From Pseudomonadota bacterium (GTDB taxonomy: Bacteria > Pseudomonadota > Gammaproteobacteria > Burkholderiales > Rhodocyclaceae): a DNA stretch of 64,000 nt. The stretch spans positions 1 to 64,000 of the forward strand of contig JAGTRU010000026.1 of NCBI GenBank assembly GCA_018261905.1. Direction: 5' to 3'. A program made the position numbers and the translations under genes. The notes beneath the pieces were generated by a model. That model ran no database searches. It had not been told where the DNA came from and saw only the letters and a list, made by a program, of their open reading frames with translations. Of the stretch, positions 15,363 through 24,267 are shown one piece after another; within the stretch, counting starts at the first letter, position 1; every line of letters begins with the position of its first letter.

Positions 15363-18086
15363 ATGGAGCAGGGCGCCAGGTTCAGTAGCATCGGTTCCGA
15401 AAATTCCGATGTCGATTGCGATGAAACGCAGGATTGGACGAGCAGTCTGGCCGCGGTTATCGAGCGTGACGGACTGGCCCGGGCCGAGTTCCTGGTGGAC
15501 CGGCTGATCGAGTCGGGGCGCCGGGCCGGTGGCCGCTTTCATACCCGCCATACGACGCCCTACCGGAACACCGTCGGGCTGGCGGAGCAACCGCCCTATC
15601 CCGGCGATCTCGACCTGGAGGCCCGGATCACCGCCATCCACCGCTGGAACGCCCTAGTCATGGTGATGCGCGCCAATCAGGCACACCCCGAACTGGGTGG
15701 GCACATTGCCACCTATGCCTCGATTGCCGATGTCTTTGAAGTCGGCTTCAACCATTTTTTCCGGGCGGCCAGCGAGCAGCATCCCGGCGACCTGGTCTAT
15801 TTCCAGCCCCACGCGGCGCCCGGCATTTATGCCCGGGCCTATCTCGAGGGGCGTCTCAGCGAAGACAATCTCAACTACTTCCGGCGTGAGGTTTCGGGGG
15901 GCATCGGTCGCGGTTTGTCGTCCTATCCCCATCCGACGCTGATGCCCAATTTCTGGCAGTTTCCGACCGGCTCGATGGGCCTTGGCCTGCTTTCCGCCAT
16001 TTACCAGGCGCGTTTCCAGCACTACCTGCAGCATCGCGAAATCATGCCGGCCAATGACCGCAAGGTCTGGGCCTATGTCGGCGACGGCGAAATGGATGAA
16101 CCGGAATCGCTGGCCGGTATTTCGCTGGCGGCGCGCGAGCAACTCGACAACCTGATCCTGGTCGTCAATTGCAACCTGCAGCGGCTCGACGGTCCGGTGC
16201 GCGGCAACGGCAATATCGTCCAGGAACTGGAAACCCTCTTTGCCGGAGCCGGCTGGAACGTCATCAAGTGCTTGTGGGGGAGCAATTGGGATCTCCTCTT
16301 CGCGCGCGACAGCGAGGGCTGGCTCCTCAAGCGCATGGCCGAAGCGGTGGATGGCGAGTTCCAGAAATTGTCCGCCACCGACGGTCATTACAACCGCGAA
16401 CACTTCTTCTCGCGCTACCCGGAATTGGCGGCGCTGGTGGCCAACATGTCGGACAAGGAGATCGATGCGCTGAAGCGCGGCGGTCACGACCCGGTCAAGA
16501 TCTACGCCGCTTATGCGGCAGCGGCCAAGTGTCCCGGGCACCCCTCGGTCATCCTGGTGCACACCACCAAGGGTTACGGTATGGGCGCCTCCGGCCAGGG
16601 GGCCAATACCTCGCATCAGACCAAGAAGCTGGCCGCCGACGATCTGCGCCATTTCCGCGAGCGCTTCGACCTGCCGCTCAGCGACGAGGATCTCGATCAG
16701 GCGCGGTTCTATCACCCCGGCGCCGACAGTCCGGAAGTCCGCTATCTGCAAGAACGGCGGGCCGCACTCGGCGGTTACCTGCCGCAGCGCCGCTCCCGGA
16801 TGACGCCGCTCAAGCTCGCCCCCCCCGATTTCTATGCCGCTTTCCATGGCGCTACCGGGGAGCGGGAAATATCGACCACCATGAGCTTTGTCCGCCTCCT
16901 CAGCAAGTTGATGCGCGACAGCGTGCTGGGCTCCCGGGTCGTGCCGATCGTTGCCGACGAAGCACGAACCTTCGGCATGCAGGACATGTTCCGCCAGTTC
17001 GGCATCTACTCGCCGTGGGGACAGCGCTATACGCCGCAGGATTCGGAGCAACTCGCCTTCTACCGCGAGGATGTCACGGGCCAGATCCTCGAGGAGGGGA
17101 TTTCCGAAGCCGGCGCGCTGGCTTCGTGGATTGCGGCCGGCACGGCCTGGTCGCACAGCAATCAGCCGATGCTGCCCTGTTACATTTTTTATTCGATGTT
17201 CGGCTTCCAGCGCGTTGCCGATCTGATCTGGAACGCGGCCGATAGTCAGGCGCGCGGCTTTCTGCTGGGGGCCACCGCCGGCCGCACGACGTTGTCCGGC
17301 GAGGGGCTGCAGCACGAGGACGGCCAAAGCCAGGTCTATGCTGCCACCATTCCGACCTGCCGCGCCTACGATCCGGCCTTCTCCTACGAAGTGGCGGTGA
17401 TCGCCGAGGAGGGCGTCCGGCGCATGATGGGCGAAGGCGAGAACGGCTTTTACTATCTCACCTTGTACAACGAGAACTATCCGCAGCCGGCCATGCCGGC
17501 CGGTGCGGCAGAAGGCATTCGGCGCGGGATCTACCTGCTGCAGGGGGTGCCGCCCGGCGACGAGCGGCCGCGCGTGCAGTTGATCGGCAGCGGCAGCATC
17601 CTGCGCCAGGTGCTGGCCGCGGCGATGCGCCTGGCGGAGGAATTCGGCGTCGCCGCCGAGGTCTGGAGCGCCACCAGTTTCGGAGAACTGCGCAAGGACG
17701 GCATCGCCTGCGATCGGTGGAATCTATTGCACCCGGACGAGGCGCCACGCCTGCCCTATCTCAGCCAACAGATGCAGGGCCGGAACGGCCCCTTCGTCGG
17801 CGTCAGCGACTTCGTGCGGGCTTACCCGGACCTCATCCGCAATTGGCTGCCCGGTCCTTACTGCGTCCTCGGCACCGATGGTTTCGGGCGGTCCGATACG
17901 CGTGCGGCCTTGCGCGACTTCTTCGAGATCGATGCCCGCTACATCGTGCTCGCCGCGCTGAGCAGCCTGGCCCGCAGCGGCGAGCTGCCGGGCCGGGACT
18001 TGAGCGCGGCGATCGCCCGCCTGGGCATCGCCGTCGATAAACCCAGTCCGATCGAATGCCCAGTGCAGGATCTGCCCCATGATTGA
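15363..18086 (+). CDS. Homodimeric 2-oxoacid dehydrogenase E1 component (AceE-like)
   Basis: This 907-residue thiamine-diphosphate enzyme is of the single-chain AceE type (E. coli AceE is 887). The ThDP motif begins with GDGEMDEPES at residues 240-249 and ends at NCNLQRLDGPVRGNG. The second half carries the transketolase-like pyrimidine and C-terminal domains, with GQRYTPQDSEQL and LYNENYPQPAMP. It oxidatively decarboxylates a 2-oxoacid. Because the neighbouring regulator is Lrp-type, 2-oxobutyrate (as for MdeB) is as likely as pyruvate. GAGG precedes the ATG. The stop overlaps the E2 start by eight bases. Confidence 0.9.
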   Translation: MEQGARFSSIGSENSDVDCDETQDWTSSLAAVIERDGLARAEFLVDRLIESGRRAGGRFHTRHTTPYRNTVGLAEQPPYPGDLDLEARITAIHRWNALVMVMRANQAHPELGGHIATYASIADVFEVGFNHFFRAASEQHPGDLVYFQPHAAPGIYARAYLEGRLSEDNLNYFRREVSGGIGRGLSSYPHPTLMPNFWQFPTGSMGLGLLSAIYQARFQHYLQHREIMPANDRKVWAYVGDGEMDEPESLAGISLAAREQLDNLILVVNCNLQRLDGPVRGNGNIVQELETLFAGAGWNVIKCLWGSNWDLLFARDSEGWLLKRMAEAVDGEFQKLSATDGHYNREHFFSRYPELAALVANMSDKEIDALKRGGHDPVKIYAAYAAAAKCPGHPSVILVHTTKGYGMGASGQGANTSHQTKKLAADDLRHFRERFDLPLSDEDLDQARFYHPGADSPEVRYLQERRAALGGYLPQRRSRMTPLKLAPPDFYAAFHGATGEREISTTMSFVRLLSKLMRDSVLGSRVVPIVADEARTFGMQDMFRQFGIYSPWGQRYTPQDSEQLAFYREDVTGQILEEGISEAGALASWIAAGTAWSHSNQPMLPCYIFYSMFGFQRVADLIWNAADSQARGFLLGATAGRTTLSGEGLQHEDGQSQVYAATIPTCRAYDPAFSYEVAVIAEEGVRRMMGEGENGFYYLTLYNENYPQPAMPAGAAEGIRRGIYLLQGVPPGDERPRVQLIGSGSILRQVLAAAMRLAEEFGVAAEVWSATSFGELRKDGIACDRWNLLHPDEAPRLPYLSQQMQGRNGPFVGVSDFVRAYPDLIRNWLPGPYCVLGTDGFGRSDTRAALRDFFEIDARYIVLAALSSLARSGELPGRDLSAAIARLGIAVDKPSPIECPVQDLPHD

Positions 18087-19332
18087 TATTTGTGTGCCGG
18101 ATATCGGCGACTACCAGGATGTGCCGATCATCGAGGTGATGGTGGCGGTTGGCGACACGATAGGCGTCGATACGCCGCTCCTGATCCTGGAATCCGACAA
18201 GGCGACCATGGAAGTGCCGGCTTCAGCGGCCGGTACGGTGAGCGAGATCATCGCCCGGGTCGGCCAACGGGTGTCCCGGGGGAGCCTGATCCTGCGCCTC
18301 GCGCCAGCCCTCGCGGCGAGCTGCGCGCCGGCCGATGAACGGCTCGCCGTTTCGCCGCCCGCCGCCAGCGGCCCGGCCGCGGTCGCCGTAGCGGCGGCGC
18401 TGCCGATTGGGCCGCCGCCCGGGCTTATGCCGCGCTGCGGTCCGGCGGTCCGCAAGCTGGCGCGCGAGCTCGGCGTCGATCTGGCCCAGGTTGTGGGCAG
18501 CGGTCCTCAAGGCCGCTTGCAGAAAGAGGACGTCCTGGCCTGGGTCAAGCACAGCTTGCTCAGCCCCGTTGCGCCAACGGCCGCGCCGTCAGCGGGCGGT
18601 CTCGACCTGCTGGCCTGGCCGAGCGTCGACTTTGAAAAATTCGGCCCGGTCGAGCGACGAGCGCGCAGCCGCCTCCAGAAAATGTCGGCCGCCAATCTGC
18701 ATCGCAACTGGGTGATGATTCCGCATGTCACCAATTTCGACGCAGCGGACATCACCGAACTCGATGCTTTCCGTCAGCAGATTAACGGCGAACCGGGCGC
18801 GGATGGCGTCAAGCTCACGTTGCTGGCCTTCCTGATCAAGGCCGTGGTCAGGACCTTGCAGGCCTATCCGGCCTTCAACAGCTCGCTCGACGGTACTGAG
18901 ATGGTGTACAAAAACTACTGGCACATCGGCTTCGCCGCCGAAACGGCCGACGGCCTGGTCGTCCCGGTGATTCGCCATGCCGACGGCAAGAGCCTGCAAC
19001 AAGTGGCCCGCGAGTGCGCCGAACTGGCGGGGCTGGCGCGGCTCGGCAAACTCAAGCCGGAACAGATGCAAGGCGGCTGTTTCACGATTTCCAGTCTGGG
19101 CGGCATCGGTGGTACGGCTTTCACGCCGATCATCAATGCGCCGGAAGTGGCCATCCTCGGCGTGACGCGAGCCAGCCTCCAGGCGCGCTGGACAGGCAGC
19201 GTTTTTGCACCGCGCCTGATGCTGCCCCTTTGCCTCTCCTGGGACCACCGGGCCGTCGATGGCGCGGCGGCGGCCCGTTTCCTGGTGCATTTGTCGAGTC
19301 TGCTGAGCGACCTGCGACGCATGATCGTGTAG
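18079..19332 (+). CDS. Dihydrolipoamide acyltransferase, E2 component
   Basis: This 417-residue E2 has one lipoyl domain (residues 1-75, lipoyl lysine K41 in ESDKATMEV), an Ala/Pro linker, a peripheral subunit-binding domain (about 118-155, AVRKLARELGVDL), a second linker and the catalytic domain. The active-site motif SWDHRAVDG is at 387-395 (H390, D394). With one lipoyl domain it is shorter than E. coli AceF. No E3 gene follows, so dihydrolipoamide dehydrogenase must come from elsewhere. Overlap with the E1 gene indicates a coupled operon. Confidence 0.92.
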   Translation: MIDICVPDIGDYQDVPIIEVMVAVGDTIGVDTPLLILESDKATMEVPASAAGTVSEIIARVGQRVSRGSLILRLAPALAASCAPADERLAVSPPAASGPAAVAVAAALPIGPPPGLMPRCGPAVRKLARELGVDLAQVVGSGPQGRLQKEDVLAWVKHSLLSPVAPTAAPSAGGLDLLAWPSVDFEKFGPVERRARSRLQKMSAANLHRNWVMIPHVTNFDAADITELDAFRQQINGEPGADGVKLTLLAFLIKAVVRTLQAYPAFNSSLDGTEMVYKNYWHIGFAAETADGLVVPVIRHADGKSLQQVARECAELAGLARLGKLKPEQMQGGCFTISSLGGIGGTAFTPIINAPEVAILGVTRASLQARWTGSVFAPRLMLPLCLSWDHRAVDGAAAARFLVHLSSLLSDLRRMIV

Positions 19333-19401
19333 TAAATGCCCAGTTCCGGGGGCGGAAGCGGCCAGTCGCTGGCGGGCTCGGTCGCCTCTTCGCCCATGTT
19401 C

Positions 19402-20577
19402 CTACCCGTAAGCCCGCAGGCTTTGCGAAAACTGGCGGAGGGCGGCGATGCCACTGGCTTCGGCGCGCTGACACCAGTTTTCGAGGTGGCGGACCAGTTG
19501 TTCGGGGGCCGCGGCATGGTTCCACAAGGCGGCCAGTTCCTGGCGCATCGTGTAGATGGTTTGCAGCACCGGACTGACGCGCAATACCCGGTGCAACGCC
19601 TCTTCTTCGGTCGGCGGCAGGGTCGCCGTTTCGCGTTGCAGCCAGTGCCTGATGGCGGCCACCGCCGTGCGGTCCCGGCCACCCGCCGCGGGGTCGGAAC
19701 GCAAGGCGGAGAACTCACCGCGCACGGTGCGTCGGAGCGCCCGGGCATACTTGGCGAGGACGGTGAAGCGGTGGCTGATCACGGCATGGACGGTGTCGGC
19801 ATCGCAGCAGGTCTTGCCGGGATGGCTGCGCAGGCGCGGGGCGACCTTGCGCACGGTGGCCAGGCCGAGCGTTTCAAGGAGACGGATGTAAGCCCAGCCG
19901 AGATCGAATTCCCAGCGGCGGCTGGAAAGTTTGGCCGAGGCCGCGTGAGCGTGATGGTTGTTATGCAGTTCCTCGCCGCCGACCAGGATGCCCCAGGGCA
20001 GGATGTTGCGCGAGGCGTCGCGGGTGGCGTGGCCGCGGTAACCCCAGAAGTGCCCGAGGCCATTGATGATGCCGGCCGCGAAGAGCGGAATCCAGATCAT
20101 CTGCACGGCCCAGACGGCGACTCCGGCGGCGCCGAAGAGCGTGACTTCGGCAATCAGCAGGGCGGCAATGCCGAGCATCGAATGCCGGGAATAGACCCGG
20201 TGTTCGAGCCAGTCGTCCGGGGTTTTCTGGCCGTATCGGGCCAGCGTCTCGGCTTGCTTCGCCGCCCGCCGGTAGAGCAGCGCGCCGCCCAACAGCACAT
20301 GGTAGATGCCGAAGCGCACCGGGCTGTGCGGATCTTCCGCGGTATCGCAGGTGGCGTGGTGCTTGCGGTGAACCGCCACCCATTCGCGGGTGATCGTGCC
20401 GCTGGTCAGCCACAACCAAAACCGGAAGAAGTGGCTGACGGCGGGATGCAGGTCGAGGCTGCGATGCGCCTGATGGCGGTGCAGGTAGATGGTGACGGCG
20501 GCAATCGTGACGTGAGTGAGGCCCAGGGTCAGCAGCACGAAGCCCCACCAGGGGAGCTCGGAGAAGGGGAATTGCAT
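19402..20577 (-). CDS. Acyl-CoA / acyl-lipid delta-9-type fatty acid desaturase
   Basis: This 391-residue membrane di-iron desaturase shows three histidine boxes: HRHQAHRSLDLH near residue 34, HRKHHATCD near residue 71, and EELHNNHHAH near residue 206. Hydrophobic segments lie between them. The desaturase core ends around residue 270. The remaining 120 residues are soluble and helical, ending with WCQRAEASGIAALRQFSQSLRAYG. This tail reminds me of the C-terminus of ISL3-type transposases and is also known from some proteobacterial desaturases, which is recollection and unchecked. The gene is convergent with the E2 gene. It would introduce double bonds for membrane fluidity control. Confidence 0.88.
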   Translation of the reverse strand: MQFPFSELPWWGFVLLTLGLTHVTIAAVTIYLHRHQAHRSLDLHPAVSHFFRFWLWLTSGTITREWVAVHRKHHATCDTAEDPHSPVRFGIYHVLLGGALLYRRAAKQAETLARYGQKTPDDWLEHRVYSRHSMLGIAALLIAEVTLFGAAGVAVWAVQMIWIPLFAAGIINGLGHFWGYRGHATRDASRNILPWGILVGGEELHNNHHAHAASAKLSSRRWEFDLGWAYIRLLETLGLATVRKVAPRLRSHPGKTCCDADTVHAVISHRFTVLAKYARALRRTVRGEFSALRSDPAAGGRDRTAVAAIRHWLQRETATLPPTEEEALHRVLRVSPVLQTIYTMRQELAALWNHAAAPEQLVRHLENWCQRAEASGIAALRQFSQSLRAYG

Positions 20578-20716
20578 GGCACTCTTTGGCAAGGGGAAGC
20601 AGGCGGCGAAGAACGCTTCACCGGTCGAGCCGTGGCGGGCACTCGAACTCGGTTTCGACAGCGCCCTCAGGTGGGAGTTCAGCCCGTCCGGTGGGTGGCG
20701 AAGGCGGCCTTCGGCG

Positions 20717-22810
20717 TCAGGCGATCCGGCGCGGCGGGCGGGCCATGTCGCGCAGGGTTTCGGCAATCTGGTCGATGCCCCAGTCGAGCGTCGGCTGGTC
20801 GATGATCAAGGGCGGCGCGATGCGCAGCACGGTCTGGTGCGTGTCCTTGCTGAGGATGCCGCGCTGCAGCAGTTGTTCGGCCAGTTGCCGGGCGTCGGCC
20901 CGGCTCGGCTCGAGTTCGATGCCGGCGAACAGCCCGACGCCGCGCACGGCGCGAATCGCCGGCAACTCGGCGGCCAGGGCCGCCAGACGTTGCTGCAGGT
21001 GGCGGCCGAGTTGTGCCGCGTGCTCGACCAGGTTTTCGTCTTCCAGCAGGTCGAGGGCGGTGAGGGCGACGGCCGCCGCCAGCGGATTGCCGCCGAAGGT
21101 CGAACCGTGGTCGCCGGGCGTGAATACCTGCATCACCGCATCGTCGGCGAGAAAGGCGGAGACCGGCAGCAAGCCGCCGCCCAGCGCCTTGCCGAGGATG
21201 ATGCCGTCCGGCCGCAGCGCTTCGTGCTGGTAGGCGAACAGGCGGCCGGTACGGCCGAGGCCGGTCTGCACTTCGTCGACGATGAGCAGCACGTTCTGCC
21301 GGCGACAGAGCGCGGCGCAGGCGCTGAGGTAGCCGGCGGGCGGCACGATGACGCCGCCTTCGCCCTGGATCGGCTCGACCAGGAAAGCGGCGGTATTCGG
21401 CCCGATGGCCGCGGCCAGGGCGCCGATATCGCCGTAGGGCACGATTTTCAGGCCTGGCGGGAAGGGGCCGAAGCCATCGCGATACTGCGCTTCCGAGGAC
21501 AGGCCGACGATGGCGATCGAACGGCCATGGAAATTGCCCTGGCAGGCGATGATCTCGGCTTGGCCGGGGGGGACGCCCTTGATCCGGTACGCCCATTTGC
21601 GCGCCGCCTTGAGCGCCGTTTCGACCGCCTCCAGCCCGGTATTGACCGGCAGCACCCGCTGGTAGCCGGAAAGCAGGGACAGGCGGCGGAGCAGCAAGGG
21701 CAGACGGTCGTTGGCATAGGCGCGGGAGGTCAGGGCGAGCCGGCCGGCCTGATCGGCGAGGGCGGCGAGCAGGCGGGGATGGGCATGGCCGAAACTGTTG
21801 GCGGAATAGGCCGACATCAGGTCGAGGTAGCGCCGGCCCGCGGTGTCGCTGACCCAGCAGCCGCTGCCCTGGCTGAGGACGACCGGCAGCGGGGCATAGT
21901 TGCGGGCGCCGAAACTGTTTTCCCAGCGCTGCAGGACGGCGTCGTCGGGGGCTGCGATGGCGTCGATCAGGGCCTCGATCAGGCGGGCGGTCCGGCCATC
22001 CGGATCGGCGGCCGGGTTGTATTCGGCAATCTCGAAACCGATGCAGTCGCGCTCGCGCAGCAGGCCGCGCAAGGCCGGCAGCAACTTGTTGGCGGCCAGG
22101 CCGGCGGCGACGGGGGTATTGACGCCGGGCGCCGCCGCCGGGTCGATGGCGTCGACATCGAGGCTGACGCCCCACGGTCCGGTGCCGAGCAGGCGGCGGG
22201 CCTCGGCCAAAACGGCGGGCAGGCCGCGGCGGGCGACCTCGTCGGCGCTGAAGATGCGCACCCCGAGGCGGTCGAGAAAGGCGCGCTCGGCCGTTTCAGA
22301 ACTGCGCACGCCGATCATCACCAGGCGTTGCGGGTTGAGCTTGGGGCCGGGAATGTCGACCAGGTCGGGATCGCCGGCGCCGAGCAGGGCGGCGACCGGC
22401 ATGCCATGAAGATTGCCGGTCGGCGAGGTGGCCGGCGTGTGGGCGTCGAGATGGGCGTCGATCCAGATCAGGCCGGGCATCGCCCCGCGCGCCCGGGCGA
22501 TGCCTTTCCAGGTGCCGGCGGCGATAGCATGGTCGCCGCCGATCACCAGCGGCCGTTCGCCGGCCAGGATGGTGCCTTCCGTGCGTTCGGCCAGGGTCAG
22601 CAACAGCTCATGCAGCGGCGCGGCGTGGACCAGCCGGGGGTGGAGGATAGTGTCGAGGCGGCAGGTCAAGCCCTGATGGCGCAAACTGGCGCCGATCGAT
22701 TGCCCAAACAGGACTGCCGGTGCCCGTTCGCTACCGGCGGCCGGCGCCCCGAGTGCCGAAGCGACGCCGATGCAGCGCACGGTCGGGTTGAGCGGCAGCA
22801 GTTGGCGCAT
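20717..22810 (-). CDS. Bifunctional arginase-ornithine aminotransferase fusion
   Basis: One uninterrupted 697-residue frame encodes two consecutive enzymes of arginine breakdown. Residues 1-290 are an arginase: Mn ligands are visible in GGDH (91-94), DAHLD (118-122) and SLDVDAIDP (216-224), with the arginase-specific SPTGNLHGMP and AEYNP (E263). Residues about 295-697 are a class-III ornithine aminotransferase: SAYSANSFGH, NTGLEAVETALKAARKW, VEPIQGEGG, DEVQTGLGRTG (D512) and the PLP lysine K541 in LGKALGGG. The start follows an AAGGAG site. The enzyme should turn arginine into urea and glutamate-5-semialdehyde. These are normally two genes (rocF and rocD). There is no sign of a frameshift artefact at the junction. 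Confidence 0.92.
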   Translation of the reverse strand: MRQLLPLNPTVRCIGVASALGAPAAGSERAPAVLFGQSIGASLRHQGLTCRLDTILHPRLVHAAPLHELLLTLAERTEGTILAGERPLVIGGDHAIAAGTWKGIARARGAMPGLIWIDAHLDAHTPATSPTGNLHGMPVAALLGAGDPDLVDIPGPKLNPQRLVMIGVRSSETAERAFLDRLGVRIFSADEVARRGLPAVLAEARRLLGTGPWGVSLDVDAIDPAAAPGVNTPVAAGLAANKLLPALRGLLRERDCIGFEIAEYNPAADPDGRTARLIEALIDAIAAPDDAVLQRWENSFGARNYAPLPVVLSQGSGCWVSDTAGRRYLDLMSAYSANSFGHAHPRLLAALADQAGRLALTSRAYANDRLPLLLRRLSLLSGYQRVLPVNTGLEAVETALKAARKWAYRIKGVPPGQAEIIACQGNFHGRSIAIVGLSSEAQYRDGFGPFPPGLKIVPYGDIGALAAAIGPNTAAFLVEPIQGEGGVIVPPAGYLSACAALCRRQNVLLIVDEVQTGLGRTGRLFAYQHEALRPDGIILGKALGGGLLPVSAFLADDAVMQVFTPGDHGSTFGGNPLAAAVALTALDLLEDENLVEHAAQLGRHLQQRLAALAAELPAIRAVRGVGLFAGIELEPSRADARQLAEQLLQRGILSKDTHQTVLRIAPPLIIDQPTLDWGIDQIAETLRDMARPPRRIA

Positions 22811-22955
22811 GGAAGACTCCTTGTCGGCACACCTGCCCATTGGAACGTGGGCGGCCCGGGGAGTTCTGTTCATGCCGGCGGGAAGGGGATTGGCCGGCGG
22901 GGGAGTGGGGAAAAGGGGAACGGGGCGGCGCTGCCGACGGCCCGTGATCGTCGGC

Positions 22956-23228
22956 TTACTTTTGCAGACAGGCTTCGAAGGCCGCTTCGGCATGGCCCGG
23001 GAAGTTGTATTTGGCGAACAGGCGCTGCAACTGGTTGGAGCGAATCTTGGCGGTGGCGGCAAACCAGATTCCGATCCGCGTGCCCTGCTTGACCAGGGTG
23101 CTGAAGGCGTAGTGCCATTCGCGGGCTTCGGCGAGGCGCTCGATGACTTCCCGTTCGTTGCCGATCGCAATGCCGGCGCGTTTCAGCGAGTGGATGAACA
23201 GCGTTGATTCGTTTTGGTTCACAAACAT
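22956..23228 (-). CDS. Hypothetical small protein
   Basis: This 90-residue protein is not recognised. It starts at 23228 after a strong AGGGAG site and is basic and mostly helical, with no signal peptide, membrane segment or cysteine motif. Its sequence (FIHSLKRAGIAIGNE, EWHYAFSTLVKQGTRIG) looks like a genuine compact domain. It lies 145 bases upstream of the arginase fusion on the same strand and could be cotranscribed with it. Nothing identifiable lies in the intervening bases 22811-22955. Confidence 0.6.
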   Translation of the reverse strand: MFVNQNESTLFIHSLKRAGIAIGNEREVIERLAEAREWHYAFSTLVKQGTRIGIWFAATAKIRSNQLQRLFAKYNFPGHAEAAFEACLQK

Positions 23229-23387
23229 TTTAATCTCCCTGAATAGTCTTGCTATGCCCAAATAACGGGAGGGGAGGGGTTTCGTTGACGGCAAAGTGTC
23301 GCGTTTGTGTAACCGACGGGCGGGAACCTGGGGCGGTGTGCCATATCCAATTTACCGAGGACTCCAGGTAACAAAGCGAGGTCACTC

Positions 23388-23570
23388 ATGGGCAAATTCG
23401 GGTTTTTCATCTTGTCGATGCTGTTCTCGGGACTCGCCAACGCCGATGCCTATCGCGATCAGATTTTGCAGCAGCAACGGCTCCAACCGCAGCAGGGCCT
23501 GTCGCTGCAACCGGCGCCAGGGCGCCCGCCAGAGGAGCGGCGAGCGACGGTGGGCGGCTTCGCTGGCTTA
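23388..23570 (+). pseudogene. Possible truncated secreted-protein gene
   Basis: A frame opening at 23388 begins with a convincing signal peptide, MGKFGFFILSMLFSGLANADA, and a Gln-rich stretch of about 25 residues. After about residue 55 it continues only as the antisense of the DUF998 gene that ends at 23568, where its composition becomes meaningless. I read this as the 5' remnant of a small periplasmic-protein gene, or a short gene whose end has been lost. It is divergent from the 90-residue gene at 22956-23228. The rest of 23229-23387 holds no gene. Confidence 0.3.
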
Positions 23571-24257
23571 CTTTTCGGCCACCAGGACTCGCCGGAGTCG
23601 CAGCGCGCCGACGAAAATCCACAGCGTCAGCACCCCGGAGGCCAGGCGTTCGTAGAGCCCGGGGTAAGGGCCGGCCGCCGCGCCGGACGACATCAGCCAG
23701 AGAAAGAACAGGCCGGCCCCGCCGCTGGCGAAAGAATAGGCGGCCAGGTTGCGCAGTCGGTCATCGGTTCGGAACAGCAGGCTAGCGAGGATGGCGGCCA
23801 TCGCCAGCGCCAGGAAGGCGATGCTCGCCGCCAGGTGGTGCAGGTGCTGGCTCAGGACTTCCGGCGCGGCGCAACCCGGTTCGCAGGCAAAAACCCCGGC
23901 GCCGATCCGCCCCAGACCATTGAGCCCGATCAGCAGGGCGACCAGCAGCGTCAGGCGGCGCTGGGCCGAAACCTCGATCAGGCTGCCATGGAAGGCCGCG
24001 GCGTAGCCGAGGTGCATGAATCCGGTCGTCACGAAGCCGGCGTAGCGCATGAAGATTTCGGTGCTGCTGCCGCGTTCGCCAAGTTCGCTGATGTACTGGC
24101 TGAAATGGTCAAAGCCGGGGCGCAGTTCGCCGGCGATGGTGATGGTGGCGGCCCAGAGTAGCGGCGCCAGCAAGCCGGCCAGGAGGCCGAGGTGAACCAT
24201 CGGCGATGCCCGGCGGGCGGCTCCGTATTCAGCTTCGCTTCTGCCATCGGTGGTCAT
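23568..24257 (-). CDS. DUF998 family integral membrane protein
   Basis: This 229-residue protein has about six hydrophobic helices and the arrangement of the DUF998 family. The HFSQYISELGERGSSTEIFM stretch after the first helix and FACEPGCAAPEVLSQHLHHLAA near the middle are typical. No enzymatic role is established for the family. It lies ten bases downstream of the pirin gene on the same strand and is probably in one transcript with it. Confidence 0.8.
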   Translation of the reverse strand: MTTDGRSEAEYGAARRASPMVHLGLLAGLLAPLLWAATITIAGELRPGFDHFSQYISELGERGSSTEIFMRYAGFVTTGFMHLGYAAAFHGSLIEVSAQRRLTLLVALLIGLNGLGRIGAGVFACEPGCAAPEVLSQHLHHLAASIAFLALAMAAILASLLFRTDDRLRNLAAYSFASGGAGLFFLWLMSSGAAAGPYPGLYERLASGVLTLWIFVGALRLRRVLVAEK

Positions 24258-24267
24258 GTCTGGCGCT

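Noticed and set aside
20516-23092. An 858-codon plus-strand frame opposite the desaturase and arginase fusion
   Set aside because: It spans two unrelated genes in antisense and an intergenic gap, with no coherent protein features.
23388-24161. A full 257-residue secreted protein on the plus strand
   Set aside because: Only the first 55 residues look like a protein; the remainder is antisense to the DUF998 membrane protein.
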